From NCBI GenBank assembly GCA_041684965.1, contig JAWLGR010000024.1, positions 8,763-72,762 on the forward strand: a DNA stretch of 64,000 nucleotides, written 5' to 3'. The DNA is from Mariniphaga sp041684965 (GTDB taxonomy: Bacteria > Bacteroidota > Bacteroidia > Bacteroidales > Prolixibacteraceae). Below, one piece after another: positions 56,096 to 64,000 of this stretch. The translations under genes were made by a program, and so were the position numbers. Every line of letters starts with the position of its first letter. Positions within the stretch are counted from its first letter, which is position 1. The notes beneath the pieces were generated by a model. It was not told the origin of the DNA and made no database searches. It worked only from the letters and a program-made list of their open reading frames with translations.

Positions 56096-57613
56096 TCATT
56101 GAATTGCTTGTTCTATTTTACCAAGTTTGGAAAGCAGGGTCTCAAGGTCTTTACAATTCTTGCTTTCTTCTATAATTTGATCACCATAATGATCAATTGC
56201 AGACTTCAATCCTTCTGAACCATATTCTGCAAGTGCGTTGCGCATTGCTTTCAATAATTGGTGTAAGGTTACATTATTTATCACCATTGGAACCTGATAA
56301 TCCGGGTCATTGAAATTCTTTACATAATGGGCAACATACTGAGGTCCGAAATGCCGGTGCCAAACAACTGTTACGGGGCGTGTGTGATTTACCAGTTGAA
56401 CGACTTCTCCCCGATACCGCTCAAAAATTCTGTACAGTTCATGGCAAAATTCATTCTTGTTTATGAACTCTTCCTTCAGATCATCAATGGATTTGAGCTT
56501 ATTGTTTTTCGTCTGGGCAAGAAATCTTTGCTCATCACTCGATTCAGGAGTTACTATAATTGTTGTGTTCAAATAGTCAAGAACAGGGTGAATAAGACAG
56601 ACTATACTAAATCCAAAATAAGGGGAGGTATTTGCAACATCGGGCGTACTAAATAACAATCCAATAACTTCGTCATGTTCATTTACTACGATAGAGCCGG
56701 AATCTCCGTGATCGGCAAACTTTCTAAATCCTTCGCAGTTATTTTCAATGGGTTCGACTAAAATTACTCCATGTTTTGGATTTGATGGGTTATAAGACAC
56801 ATTTACCGAATGTACTTTACCGCTGGTCAACCCTGTTCTGCGTCCTCGCTTTCTAACGATCATCGGAGTCACTGGATCAATGTCTCCGGCTTGAATTCTG
56901 CGCACTCCCCTAATCGGCCCGATATCTTCAATTACGGGATTGTATTTTGTTCCACAATTGGTAGGGCAACACGATGAATGACTGGTTGTTACCCTTGCCA
57001 AAGCACAATCAATGTAATAGGGATGATCTGTTGGATCGCTGTCTTCCGGATAACGGAAGTTTACATTCGATTGAGTGCCGGGATTATATATTTTCGCTAT
57101 AACTCCTTCATCTTTTGATTTGGTGATGAGTACTGAACTGCCTGTTTCGTTGAAGAAAGGATGATATACCGATGTATTTATGCCTCCGTCAAGAACATGT
57201 TTGTTGCTGAGTATTCCAATATTATCTTTTGATGTCTCGTTGTTTAGGGTAGTCAGGCATCCCAAAGTTCCACCTGATGTAAAAAGAATGTCATCCACGG
57301 TAATTGTAATACCTCCAACAATTGGATCATGGTGTTGGGTATCATCGCATGACAATAATTTATCGCTGAAAGAAGGCACAACATCGGTTTTTATCCCTTT
57401 GTACGAAGCCGGTATCTTTTCATCATCAGGTATTTCCGTTAACGATTTTTTCTGTTCAACATAGATAATGAAAGCACTATTAGCTGTGATTTTCCCATTT
57501 TTTTCTTTGGAACCAAAGCCCACACCAATAACTCCCGGAAACTTTTTAAAGTGCAATTCAGCTTCTCTAAGTAACTGATTTAGTTCCTGATTTGAATATT
57601 TTTCTTTTCTCAT
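56096..57613 (-). CDS. Trypsin-like serine protease with conserved C-terminal domain (second of a pair)
   Basis: 505 aa, no signal peptide. An N-terminal module (FPGVIGVGFGSKEKNGK; AFIIYVEQKKSL) precedes a chymotrypsin-fold protease. The apparent triad is His in LSNKHVLDGG (about 135), Asp in IDCALARV (about 199) and Ser in DHGDSGSIVVNE (about 299); RRTGLTSGKVHSVNVS lies between the last two, as in NAL1-type proteases. A 120-residue C-terminal domain (VTVVWHRHFGPQYVAHYVKN; YGSEGLKSAIDHYGDQII) is shared with the next-door protease. A Cys cluster (SHSSCCPTNCG) follows the Asp block. It probably matures or disassembles locus B proteins; this is inference from the operon. Gap to the upstream protease gene 43 bp, to the DUF6603-like gene 1 bp. 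Confidence 0.88.
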   Translation of the reverse strand: MRKEKYSNQELNQLLREAELHFKKFPGVIGVGFGSKEKNGKITANSAFIIYVEQKKSLTEIPDDEKIPASYKGIKTDVVPSFSDKLLSCDDTQHHDPIVGGITITVDDILFTSGGTLGCLTTLNNETSKDNIGILSNKHVLDGGINTSVYHPFFNETGSSVLITKSKDEGVIAKIYNPGTQSNVNFRYPEDSDPTDHPYYIDCALARVTTSHSSCCPTNCGTKYNPVIEDIGPIRGVRRIQAGDIDPVTPMIVRKRGRRTGLTSGKVHSVNVSYNPSNPKHGVILVEPIENNCEGFRKFADHGDSGSIVVNEHDEVIGLLFSTPDVANTSPYFGFSIVCLIHPVLDYLNTTIIVTPESSDEQRFLAQTKNNKLKSIDDLKEEFINKNEFCHELYRIFERYRGEVVQLVNHTRPVTVVWHRHFGPQYVAHYVKNFNDPDYQVPMVINNVTLHQLLKAMRNALAEYGSEGLKSAIDHYGDQIIEESKNCKDLETLLSKLGKIEQAIQ

Positions 57614-57656
57614 CTGATAAGTTCAATTTGGTTTTAATCGATTGATTAATATATTA

Positions 57657-59069
57657 TTAAGCAACTTCAGACAACACCTTGTCCAAATATTCTTCCAGAG
57701 TAGTTATCCGATATGAGTCATTTATGAGCTGCAGTGCATTCACCTCAATATCCTTTTTTAATCCATCGCTTCCGTTTTCTTTTAATACTTCGGCCATTTT
57801 AATCATGAGCTCCTGTATGCTAACTCCTTTTATTTCCTTCGGAATGGCATACTCCCGCTCCCTGTAACTTTTTGCTATATGTGCTGTAAAAGCAGGTCCC
57901 TGAAGGCGATGCCACAATACTTTTACTTTTCTGTTGTTGTTTATTAAGTTTAACACTTCCTTTTGGTGAATTTCAAAAAGATTAACTAACAAAGTTCCTT
58001 TTTCAGTTTCCAACAACCGGGATCTGATATCGAGATTCAGCCGCTGAGGTTGCAACTTTGTATTATGGGCAATGGCGGAACGGTTTTCGGGGGTTAACTT
58101 TAAAATAATTTCTTTACCAGCATCTCTGAAAGCTGTCAAAACGTCATTGATATGGCAAGCATAGGTTTCGTCAACTGTATGGGTGCCAGGATCACCTCCC
58201 CAAAGCAAACCAATTATATTGTTTGCCTCATCTATAATTGCAGATCCTGAATCACCTCCGTCAGAAAAAGCTTTTTTACCATTTGTACTTTCAGTAAATG
58301 TTTCGGTATCTACCGGACGAATAAAAATCTGTCCTGTTTTACTTGATGTTGGTCCGTTAATTGAATTTACCCTGCCGTTGGTTAACCCGGAGGTTCTGCC
58401 AATTTTCCGAACCAAATCTCCTACAACCGCAGTATCAGTGCCATTAATATGTAGTTCAGTATTGGCCATACTGTTATTTAAAATATAATCTGTGGCAACT
58501 CCTGTGTTAACAATTGCAATTGCACAGTCAACATTTGAATTATTTATAGCAGGACTTAATATAGTTCCAATAATCCCATCTACATACGCACAGCAACAGC
58601 AGCATTTATTATCGAGATTTGGCTGACCGATTTTATCTCCTGCAACTGCTCCGTCGCTATACAATACATGCTCGTTGCTAAGCAATACCAAGGTATCATC
58701 TGTTACCAACTGAGCAAAACATCCCAATGTTCCAACATGTCCTTTCCCATTACTAATCTGAACGCCTCCTGTTACCGGTCGGTGCTCACTTGAATCAATT
58801 CTGTTAACGGCTTTTGGAACTATTACTACATCAGTTTTGTAACCTTTGATTTTTTTGGGTATAAGTTCAGATGGATCCAAAGAATCCTTATCAACTTTTT
58901 CCATTACAAATACCTGAAAGACAATTTCGTCCGTCAATTTTCCTGAAGTCTCCTTTAAGCCGATTGCCACATTTACCACATTGGGAAATTTCATGACTTC
59001 TGCTTTAACTTCCTCCAAAAGATCCAGAAGTTTGTTTTGTAACTCCAGGCGTTCTTTTCTTGTTCTCAT
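57657..59069 (-). CDS. Trypsin-like serine protease with five-cysteine run (first of a pair)
   Basis: 470 aa, paralogue of the downstream 505-aa protease. The N-terminal module (FPNVVNVAIGLKETSGK; IVFQVFVMEKVD) is followed by the protease domain with His in LLSNEHVLYSDG (about 131), Asp in NVDCAIAIVNTG (about 180) and Ser in DGGDSGSAIIDE (about 268). RKIGRTSGLTNGRVNSING matches its twin. Five consecutive cysteines (DNKCCCCCAYVDG, about 155-160) are unusual and may bind metal or form a redox or disulfide knot. The C-terminal domain KVKVLWHRLQGPAFTAHIAK is shared with the twin. There is no signal peptide. Its start overlaps the end of the 126-aa exported protein gene by 4 bp (ATGA). Confidence 0.88.
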   Translation of the reverse strand: MRTRKERLELQNKLLDLLEEVKAEVMKFPNVVNVAIGLKETSGKLTDEIVFQVFVMEKVDKDSLDPSELIPKKIKGYKTDVVIVPKAVNRIDSSEHRPVTGGVQISNGKGHVGTLGCFAQLVTDDTLVLLSNEHVLYSDGAVAGDKIGQPNLDNKCCCCCAYVDGIIGTILSPAINNSNVDCAIAIVNTGVATDYILNNSMANTELHINGTDTAVVGDLVRKIGRTSGLTNGRVNSINGPTSSKTGQIFIRPVDTETFTESTNGKKAFSDGGDSGSAIIDEANNIIGLLWGGDPGTHTVDETYACHINDVLTAFRDAGKEIILKLTPENRSAIAHNTKLQPQRLNLDIRSRLLETEKGTLLVNLFEIHQKEVLNLINNNRKVKVLWHRLQGPAFTAHIAKSYREREYAIPKEIKGVSIQELMIKMAEVLKENGSDGLKKDIEVNALQLINDSYRITTLEEYLDKVLSEVA

Positions 59070-59446
59070 AAACTTCTATTTATGATGATTTTCTCTAGAC
59101 TTATTTCTTTTTTGTTTACAGAAAAATTTATTGTAACATCCTTAATTTTCAAATCTGGAGATGTTGTTATATTGAGCTGTTTTATTGGCGGTGAAGTCCT
59201 CAGGTATCCTTTTGCATATTCTGTTTTCTCAATGCATTTCTGCTTCAGCAAAAATGCTTCAATTGCTTTCAACTGAATTTCCGGATCTTTGGCTGAATCT
59301 TGTTTCCTCAAATATTCATCCAGCATGATTTCTACATCTTCTTCACCTGATTGTAAGGCAGCACAAAAGTCATCAGTAGTATTATTGCATTGGCTGACTC
59401 TAAGTATAGTTACTGAAAGGAATAGAATTAGGACATTAATTTTCAT
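59066..59446 (-). CDS. Small exported protein, first gene of locus B
   Basis: 126 aa. A hydrophobic N-terminus (MKINVLILFLSVTILRVSQC) is a likely signal peptide; the Cys at its end is not in a good lipobox, so simple export is as likely as lipidation. The next part is helical with four Cys in total (SQCNN, DDFCAAL, LKQKCIEK). The C-terminal 45 residues form strands (KQLNITTSPDLKIKDVTINF). It overlaps the first protease gene by 4 bp, so the two are coupled. It might be a periplasmic partner, inhibitor or regulator of the locus. No family is recognised. Confidence 0.7.
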   Translation of the reverse strand: MKINVLILFLSVTILRVSQCNNTTDDFCAALQSGEEDVEIMLDEYLRKQDSAKDPEIQLKAIEAFLLKQKCIEKTEYAKGYLRTSPPIKQLNITTSPDLKIKDVTINFSVNKKEISLEKIIINRSL

Positions 59447-60056
59447 TGTTTGTTTTTATGATTTTCGAAGGAAACGTATTATACCGTTACTTTTTCTTGA
59501 TTTAATCGATGATTCTTACGGAAAATTAATATTTAATATCAACCTATGTAGTGGGAAACCAGCTAATTAAACGATCCGATTCAATCCCTGAAACATTGGA
59601 GAGAAAAGGGAACAAGTATTTTATTGTCTTTTAATGGAATATTTTGGAAATCTCAGAATAAAAGTATCCATTAGAAGCTTTTCCAGCTTATTGCTGAATA
59701 GAATAAATATTTAATGGTTATAACTTCACAATAACTTTCTATAGTCTGATAAAAGTTAAGAAAAATATTTGGAAAAAAATCCAGGAAACGGTTTAAAAAA
59801 TTCATTTATTCTCATTTATTAAAAATATTTTCTGATTTTGCATATCGCGTAGGATTACAACGATATCTATCCAGCTTCTCACATACCTGTAAGTTGCAAC
59901 CTAAATTGTAAAAGTTTTTATGAATTACCACCAGTGTCTCCTGAAAAGAATGAGCCATTGCGATTTTTAAACTTATTCATTTTAAACAATGCCAGGTAAT
60001 CACTGAAAACATAAAGCTTAAAGCCACCACCGGCTTATAGGATTTTCCTTATTCCA
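59447..60056. other. Gap upstream of locus B
   Basis: 610 bp, AT-rich, with no convincing gene on either strand. It must carry the promoter of locus B, but no clear TTG / TAnnTTTG pair was found. At 60021-60036 a 5-bp stem (aagcc/ggctt) lies just downstream of the S41 protease gene on the - strand and could be a weak terminator. Confidence 0.5.
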
Positions 60057-61073
60057 TCATTTCAACTTATCTATTGCCAGTTCCAACACTTTATCTGAAC
60101 CTGCAGAAATCACTGCAGAAGTGTTTTGAATATACACGTCGGGGGCCAAACCTATTCCTTCATATGATTTTCCATCAAATAGTTCAACTTTTTGAGGAAC
60201 GAGTGAGTAAAACCAGCCGTTTGCCAGTTCTCTGCCAATCATAGTACCATGTGCTCCGTTGGTTGTATCGCCCAGAACCGTTACGTTTGGTAACGTTTTA
60301 AATGCCATTACAGCTCGTTCTCCGGCGCTGATTGTAAAGCGGTCGGTTAAAACAATTATTGGTTTGTTGATATACTCTCCTTTAGGTTTAAGATACCATT
60401 CCTTCCAGGATGTAAAATCATTTTTCCCTTTCCCATTTTTGGTTTTGCTTCTAAACACAAACCTGGAATGGCTGGTCAATCTGCCTGTTTCTGAGAAACT
60501 ATAGGTAAAATCTCCACCTTTGTTGTGTCTTAAATCGATAATAAACCCATTTATGTTGTCGTATTCTGCCAGAAAATCATTTAGCTTTTTAAAATTTTCA
60601 CCCACATAACCAAAGAAAATATAAGCGATATTTTCATTTTTGATTTTACCATAGATGTAGCTGTCTTCAGGTTCTGATTTATATCCTTCTTCGAGGTAAT
60701 TCTTTATTAAGGAAATATCAAAAAGCTCATCATCAATTAGTTCCCTTCTGTATTTATTTGAAAAAAACACTTCCCGATCCGGGGCAGTTAAATTCACATG
60801 ACCATCATCCAATGTGGCCAGTAAATCAGACAAAACACTGAAAAGTTTGTCGTCGTTGGTTTCCGGGTTTATCATTGGGCGAAACTCATTATACAGAGAA
60901 TCCCAGTTTACTTTTCGTTCTTCAAAGAGCGCATATTCTTCATTAAAAGAAGTCCATAAATGGTTAAAAATAGCTTCCGGATTATTTGCCGGTTGTTCTG
61001 TAAATATTTTTTCACACCCAGATAAAAGGATGGATAAAAAGGTAATTATGAATGTTATTTTTATGGTTCTCAT
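60057..61073 (-). CDS. S41-family (tricorn/CtpA-like) peptidase lipoprotein
   Basis: 338 aa. The lipoprotein signal peptide ends in LLSGCEK, so it is anchored to the membrane facing the periplasm. A helical N-terminal domain (IFNHLWTSFNEEYALFEERK) precedes the S41 core: LATLDDGHVNLTAP with the conserved His, INGFIIDLRHNKGGDF, IIVLTDRFTISAGERAVMAF with the nucleophile Ser, and LGDTTNGAHGTMIG. The CtpA-type catalytic Lys is not visible, so the enzyme looks like the tricorn-core branch. There is no PDZ domain. It begins 3 bp after the outer-membrane protein gene, forming a two-gene operon. Substrate unknown. Confidence 0.88.
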   Translation of the reverse strand: MRTIKITFIITFLSILLSGCEKIFTEQPANNPEAIFNHLWTSFNEEYALFEERKVNWDSLYNEFRPMINPETNDDKLFSVLSDLLATLDDGHVNLTAPDREVFFSNKYRRELIDDELFDISLIKNYLEEGYKSEPEDSYIYGKIKNENIAYIFFGYVGENFKKLNDFLAEYDNINGFIIDLRHNKGGDFTYSFSETGRLTSHSRFVFRSKTKNGKGKNDFTSWKEWYLKPKGEYINKPIIVLTDRFTISAGERAVMAFKTLPNVTVLGDTTNGAHGTMIGRELANGWFYSLVPQKVELFDGKSYEGIGLAPDVYIQNTSAVISAGSDKVLELAIDKLK

Positions 61074-61076
61074 GAT

Positions 61077-61895
61077 TTAAAATTTTAAGTTAACTGAAAT
61101 GTCGAACGAGTTGCGAAAAGAAAGCAGGTTCCGGGGATGAACAGAGTGAATAAATTCAAAGGAATATCCGGTGCCAATTCCCCACCTGTAATTAATCCTG
61201 TAATCATATTTGAAGGCTAAATTCAAAATTTGAAGATTATTTAAAGTATTCAATTTCCCATCTTTCAGGAATTCCAAGAAACTTATAAAATCGGAATGGG
61301 AACTGATGTTCTCAATAAATTCATCATCGTTTACCAGGTAAGGAGAACGAGTCAGCCAGCTAATAAATGGCAGTTGCAATATGCCCGAAAAGCTGCTATT
61401 ATCAGAAATACGAAATTCTTTTTTGACAAAGCCTCCTAAACCTATTGAAGATAAATAACCGAAATTTCCGATTCTTCCATACACATAATTCAATAACTGT
61501 ACGTCAGCGGAAATAAGTAACCCGAGTGCTACAGAATTATCATTTTTCGAAACCGGCCTACCTATCAGATAATCAAAATCAAGAAAAGTTAAATAATGTG
61601 GCGATGCCGTCTTTGATTCACCATGTTCTGTAAAAATAAAAGGTACTAAAATGCCTGGTGTAAACGTTGCAAAACCTATCTTCAATTTCTGATAGTAAAA
61701 TGCATTTCTCTGATATTCCAGCCCCAGATTTAAAAAAGAAACATCCTTATGGATCAAAGGTGAGAAAATTAAATCCTGCTGTACAATATATCCCGGTCCG
61801 AAATTGAATGAAAATGTATTTTTTTCGGAATCTTCTTGTCCGTTACTGTTCATAAACAACAACCATGACACTATTATCGATATTAATTTTTTCAT
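61077..61895 (-). CDS. Outer-membrane beta-barrel protein paired with S41 peptidase
   Basis: 272 aa with signal peptide MKKLISIIVSWLLFMNSNGQ. The mature part is a run of amphipathic strands (FSFNFGPGYIVQQDLIF, FLNLGLEYQRNAFYYQKLKI, GTGYSFEFIHSVHP, NSFDISVNLKF) ending in Phe, typical of an outer-membrane barrel. It is first in the operon, 3 bp before the S41 peptidase gene. The role is not visible. Confidence 0.75.
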   Translation of the reverse strand: MKKLISIIVSWLLFMNSNGQEDSEKNTFSFNFGPGYIVQQDLIFSPLIHKDVSFLNLGLEYQRNAFYYQKLKIGFATFTPGILVPFIFTEHGESKTASPHYLTFLDFDYLIGRPVSKNDNSVALGLLISADVQLLNYVYGRIGNFGYLSSIGLGGFVKKEFRISDNSSFSGILQLPFISWLTRSPYLVNDDEFIENISSHSDFISFLEFLKDGKLNTLNNLQILNLAFKYDYRINYRWGIGTGYSFEFIHSVHPRNLLSFRNSFDISVNLKF

Positions 61896-62118
61896 ATTTT
61901 ATTAACTTATTAATGTTCAGGTAGACTTAAGACAAAAAAGGCGAATAATAAGGGACAATGGTCTCCCATTGATGACACTTAAAAGTCTCGGCAAAATTTT
62001 CTGATTTTCTTGTGTTGAATTTTTCAATGTCGTTTCCATGATATTATTTATTTAAAGATTAATAAAAAACTTTGACACAAAGGTACAGGGCTCAACAGGA
62101 TGCTTTCAAGACGTAAAT

Positions 62119-62168
62119 TACCGTAACATAAAATATTATTGCCGTAGTGTACTGGTTGAATTACGGTA
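62119..62168. repeat. Three TACCGTAA-like sites about two helical turns apart
   Basis: TACCGTAA (62119-62126), TTGCCGTA (62139-62146) and the inverted copy TTACGGTA (62161-62168) are spaced 20 and 22 bp apart. The first and third are exact reverse complements. The phasing puts all three on one face of the helix, which is typical of a cooperatively bound regulator site. The regulator is unknown. Confidence 0.4.
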
Positions 62169-62202
62169 GGAATTAATAAAATACCTGATCTAAAATTTGC
62201 AA

Positions 62203-62364
62203 TTATTGAGCAACTAAGTCTTTATTTATAGCAATCCGGGCTGCATCAGTTCTTGTAAGGCAAATCAACCGGACATAAATATTACGCACATGCACGTCAA
62301 TGGAGCATAATTGAGGTTGAGAGTATCCTAATGAAACCATTTGGGATAAAATTCTGATAACTTC
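62203..62364 (-). pseudogene. Remnant of a LuxR-family helix-turn-helix
   Basis: A - strand frame ending at a TAA (62203-62205) reads EVIRILSQMVSLGYSQPQL, then CSIDVHVRNIYVRLICLTRT and DAARIAINKDLVAQ. This follows the LuxR/GerE pattern (EVLxLxxxGxSxxxI ... HVxNIYxKLxxxTRTEAxRIAIxxxL), with a few residues missing in the turn. A TAA sits two codons upstream of the first residue quoted, and no N-terminal part is found, so this is a decayed end of a regulator gene, probably a former response regulator. Confidence 0.6.
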
Positions 62365-62509
62365 CTGTTATTTTTCTGCCACATGATATGTATTACTTTC
62401 AATATATTTCCTGATATTTAAGATCGGTATCTGAATTACCAAAATTCTCTATCTTTACATAAGCATTGATATAAACACGTTCTGGATTAAAAACTTTCAA
62501 ACAGATAAG

Positions 62510-64000
62510 ATGAAAAGATTTTTTGTATTTCTGATAGTTATCCTTTCCACAAACCAACTAATAGCTCAGGGCAGAGGATTTGTTACCGGCGTTATACATG
62601 ATACTGAAACAGGGAAACCCATGGAGGCAGTTAATGTAAGTGCAAACAGGCGTTCAGGAACTGTTTCTGATCAGGAAGGAAGATTTTCTCTGTCCCTGAT
62701 ATCCGGAAGAAATTTACTTGAATTTTACTTTGTGGGTTACGAATTATCGAGAACAGAAATTTTTGTTAGCGAAAACGACACAATTCACCTCACTGTGCAG
62801 ATGCAGATCAGTTCCAGGATGCTGGAAGAAGTGGTGGTAAGTGAAGGGAAATATGAGCAGAAGCTATCTGAAGTTACTGTATCTATTGAAGTACTAAAAC
62901 CGCATCAGTTATCTGACCAGAATATCACATCACTGGATATGATCCTTGAAAAAACTCCTGGAATCAGTATCTTGGATGGTCAGCCAAGTATTCGCGGAGG
63001 AAGCGGATTCAGTTACGGAGTGGGTAGCCGTGTATTAATGCTTGTTGATGATATGCCTATGATGACAGGGGATGCAGCCGATATTAAATGGAACTATTTG
63101 CCGGTGGAAAATATGAACCAGGTAGAAGTTATCAAGGGGGCTTCATCTGTGGTATACGGTTCATCTGCGCTTAACGGGGTAATCAACCTGCGAACGCGTT
63201 TTCCCGGCAGCGTTCCTGAAACTGAGGTAACTGTCTTTAGGGGAGCTTATATGAATCCGAATCGAAGCGAACTTGTATGGTGGGATAAAATGCCTGTTTT
63301 TACAGGGGCGACTTTCTCGCATCTGCGGAAAATTGGAAATCTTGATCTCTCCATAGCCGGTAATTATTTTAAGGACGAAGGATACAGGGAGCTGGAATTC
63401 GAGCAAAGAATACGGGGGAACATGGGGCTAAGGTACCATTTTAAAAAGCTGCACGGCCTTTCTGTTGGGATAACAGCAAGTGCAATGTATCTGGAGGCTG
63501 CTGATTTCATTCTTTGGCAAAACGCCGACTCGGGAGCTTACAGACAGAGCCCTGACAGCTATACACCACTGGCAGGCCACAGATATAATATTGATCCATT
63601 TATTGAATATTTTACACCAAAAGGTGACCGTCATTCGATCAAAACACGGCTTTTCAGTGTGGGAAATGAAAATATGGACATTGACAAACAGGGGTATACG
63701 AAATTACAATATGCAGAGTACCGTTATCTGAATAAGATAAAGGAAAGAACCAACTGGACAAGCGGCATCAATTTCTTACACAACACTGTTTGGGGAAACA
63801 TGTTTTTGGAACACAAAGGCGTAAATGCTGCCGTATACTCTCAAATGGATACTCATGTAATAGAGCGTTTGAAGCTTTCTGCCGGTGTGAGATGGGAGAT
63901 AAATAAACTAAACGATGAAGTGGATTATTCAGCTCCGGTATTCAGAACAGGGATTAATTACCATGCTGCTCAAAACACTTTCTTGCGTGCTTCTTTTGGC
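62510..64000 (+). CDS. TonB-dependent receptor with carboxypeptidase-like N-terminal domain (cut by window edge)
   Basis: 497 residues before the window ends, frame open throughout. The signal peptide MKRFFVFLIVILSTNQLIAQ is followed by a carboxypeptidase D regulatory-like domain (TGVIHDTETGKPMEAVNVSA, then VSDQEGRFSL and VGYELSRTEI), the plug (ITSLDMILEKTPGISILDGQ, SIRGGSGFSYGVGSRVLMLV, then QVEVIKGASSVVYGSSALNG) and barrel strands up to the edge. This is the common Bacteroidota receptor layout for importing complexed nutrients. It differs from the receptor at the left edge. The ligand is unknown. Position next to a LuxR remnant and phased repeats suggests it was under local control. Confidence 0.92.
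   Translation, partial: MKRFFVFLIVILSTNQLIAQGRGFVTGVIHDTETGKPMEAVNVSANRRSGTVSDQEGRFSLSLISGRNLLEFYFVGYELSRTEIFVSENDTIHLTVQMQISSRMLEEVVVSEGKYEQKLSEVTVSIEVLKPHQLSDQNITSLDMILEKTPGISILDGQPSIRGGSGFSYGVGSRVLMLVDDMPMMTGDAADIKWNYLPVENMNQVEVIKGASSVVYGSSALNGVINLRTRFPGSVPETEVTVFRGAYMNPNRSELVWWDKMPVFTGATFSHLRKIGNLDLSIAGNYFKDEGYRELEFEQRIRGNMGLRYHFKKLHGLSVGITASAMYLEAADFILWQNADSGAYRQSPDSYTPLAGHRYNIDPFIEYFTPKGDRHSIKTRLFSVGNENMDIDKQGYTKLQYAEYRYLNKIKERTNWTSGINFLHNTVWGNMFLEHKGVNAAVYSQMDTHVIERLKLSAGVRWEINKLNDEVDYSAPVFRTGINYHAAQNTFLRASFG

Larger units (their letters stand above)
61896..62509. other. Divergent control region with repeats and a LuxR remnant
   Basis: 614 bp between two divergent transcription units. 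It holds a perfect hairpin (caatgg/ccattg, 61956-61971), a phased triplet of TACCGTAA-like sites and a decayed LuxR HTH fragment, the last two listed separately. TATCTTTA at 62450-62457 is a fair -7 element for the TonB-dependent receptor gene on the right. Confidence 0.55.

Overview
The window is Bacteroidota chromosome, most likely from a marine or anaerobic Bacteroidales/Marinilabiliales-type bacterium (the order is inference). The signs are TonB-dependent receptors at both edges, lipoprotein signal peptides, AT-rich spacers, weak Shine-Dalgarno sites, promoter elements of the TTG / TAnnTTTG type, and a single-chain L-serine dehydratase. I saw no transposase, integrase, phage capsid, terminase, sheath or baseplate gene, and no tRNA or rRNA.

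Layout. (a) 1-1504: end of a TonB-dependent receptor. (b) 1644-12453, + strand: a PAS/LuxR regulator, then two giant unknown proteins (1845 and 1441 aa) and a possible 44-aa ORF. (c) 12497-29872, - strand, locus A: seven tightly packed genes. In transcription order they are a 74-aa coiled-coil protein, a 1471-aa 'LETRF' protein, a 578-aa 'RQWQ' protein, a 940-aa 'CPRKL' protein, a PhoD-like phosphatase without signal peptide, a 1326-aa DUF6603-like protein and a fibre with a self-cleaving S74 chaperone end. (d) 29873-40046: ordinary chromosomal genes, namely L-serine dehydratase, two envelope proteins, an iron(III) ABC transporter with a Fur-type operator, and an MnmH-like protein. A 28-bp perfect inverted repeat lies in the first gap. 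(e) 40047-59446, - strand, locus B: a second version of the locus A core in a different gene order. It runs from a small exported protein through two trypsin-like proteases, then DUF6603-like 1126 aa, CPRKL 1094 aa, LETRF 2374 aa and RQWQ 658 aa. A structured RNA or structured 3' end with a terminator follows. (f) 60057-64000: an S41 protease with an outer-membrane protein, a decayed LuxR fragment, and the start of another TonB-dependent receptor.

The main result is that four giant protein families without signal peptides (LETRF, RQWQ, CPRKL, DUF6603-like) occur twice in the window as two diverged operons. Each copy carries its own accessories: PhoD-like enzyme, S74 fibre and coiled-coil protein in A; two NAL1-like proteases and an exported protein in B. 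I know of no assigned function for these families. The fibre, the size of the proteins and the lack of export signals suggest one large multiprotein assembly built from interchangeable parts, but that is inference. The + strand pair of giants converging on locus A may belong to the same system.
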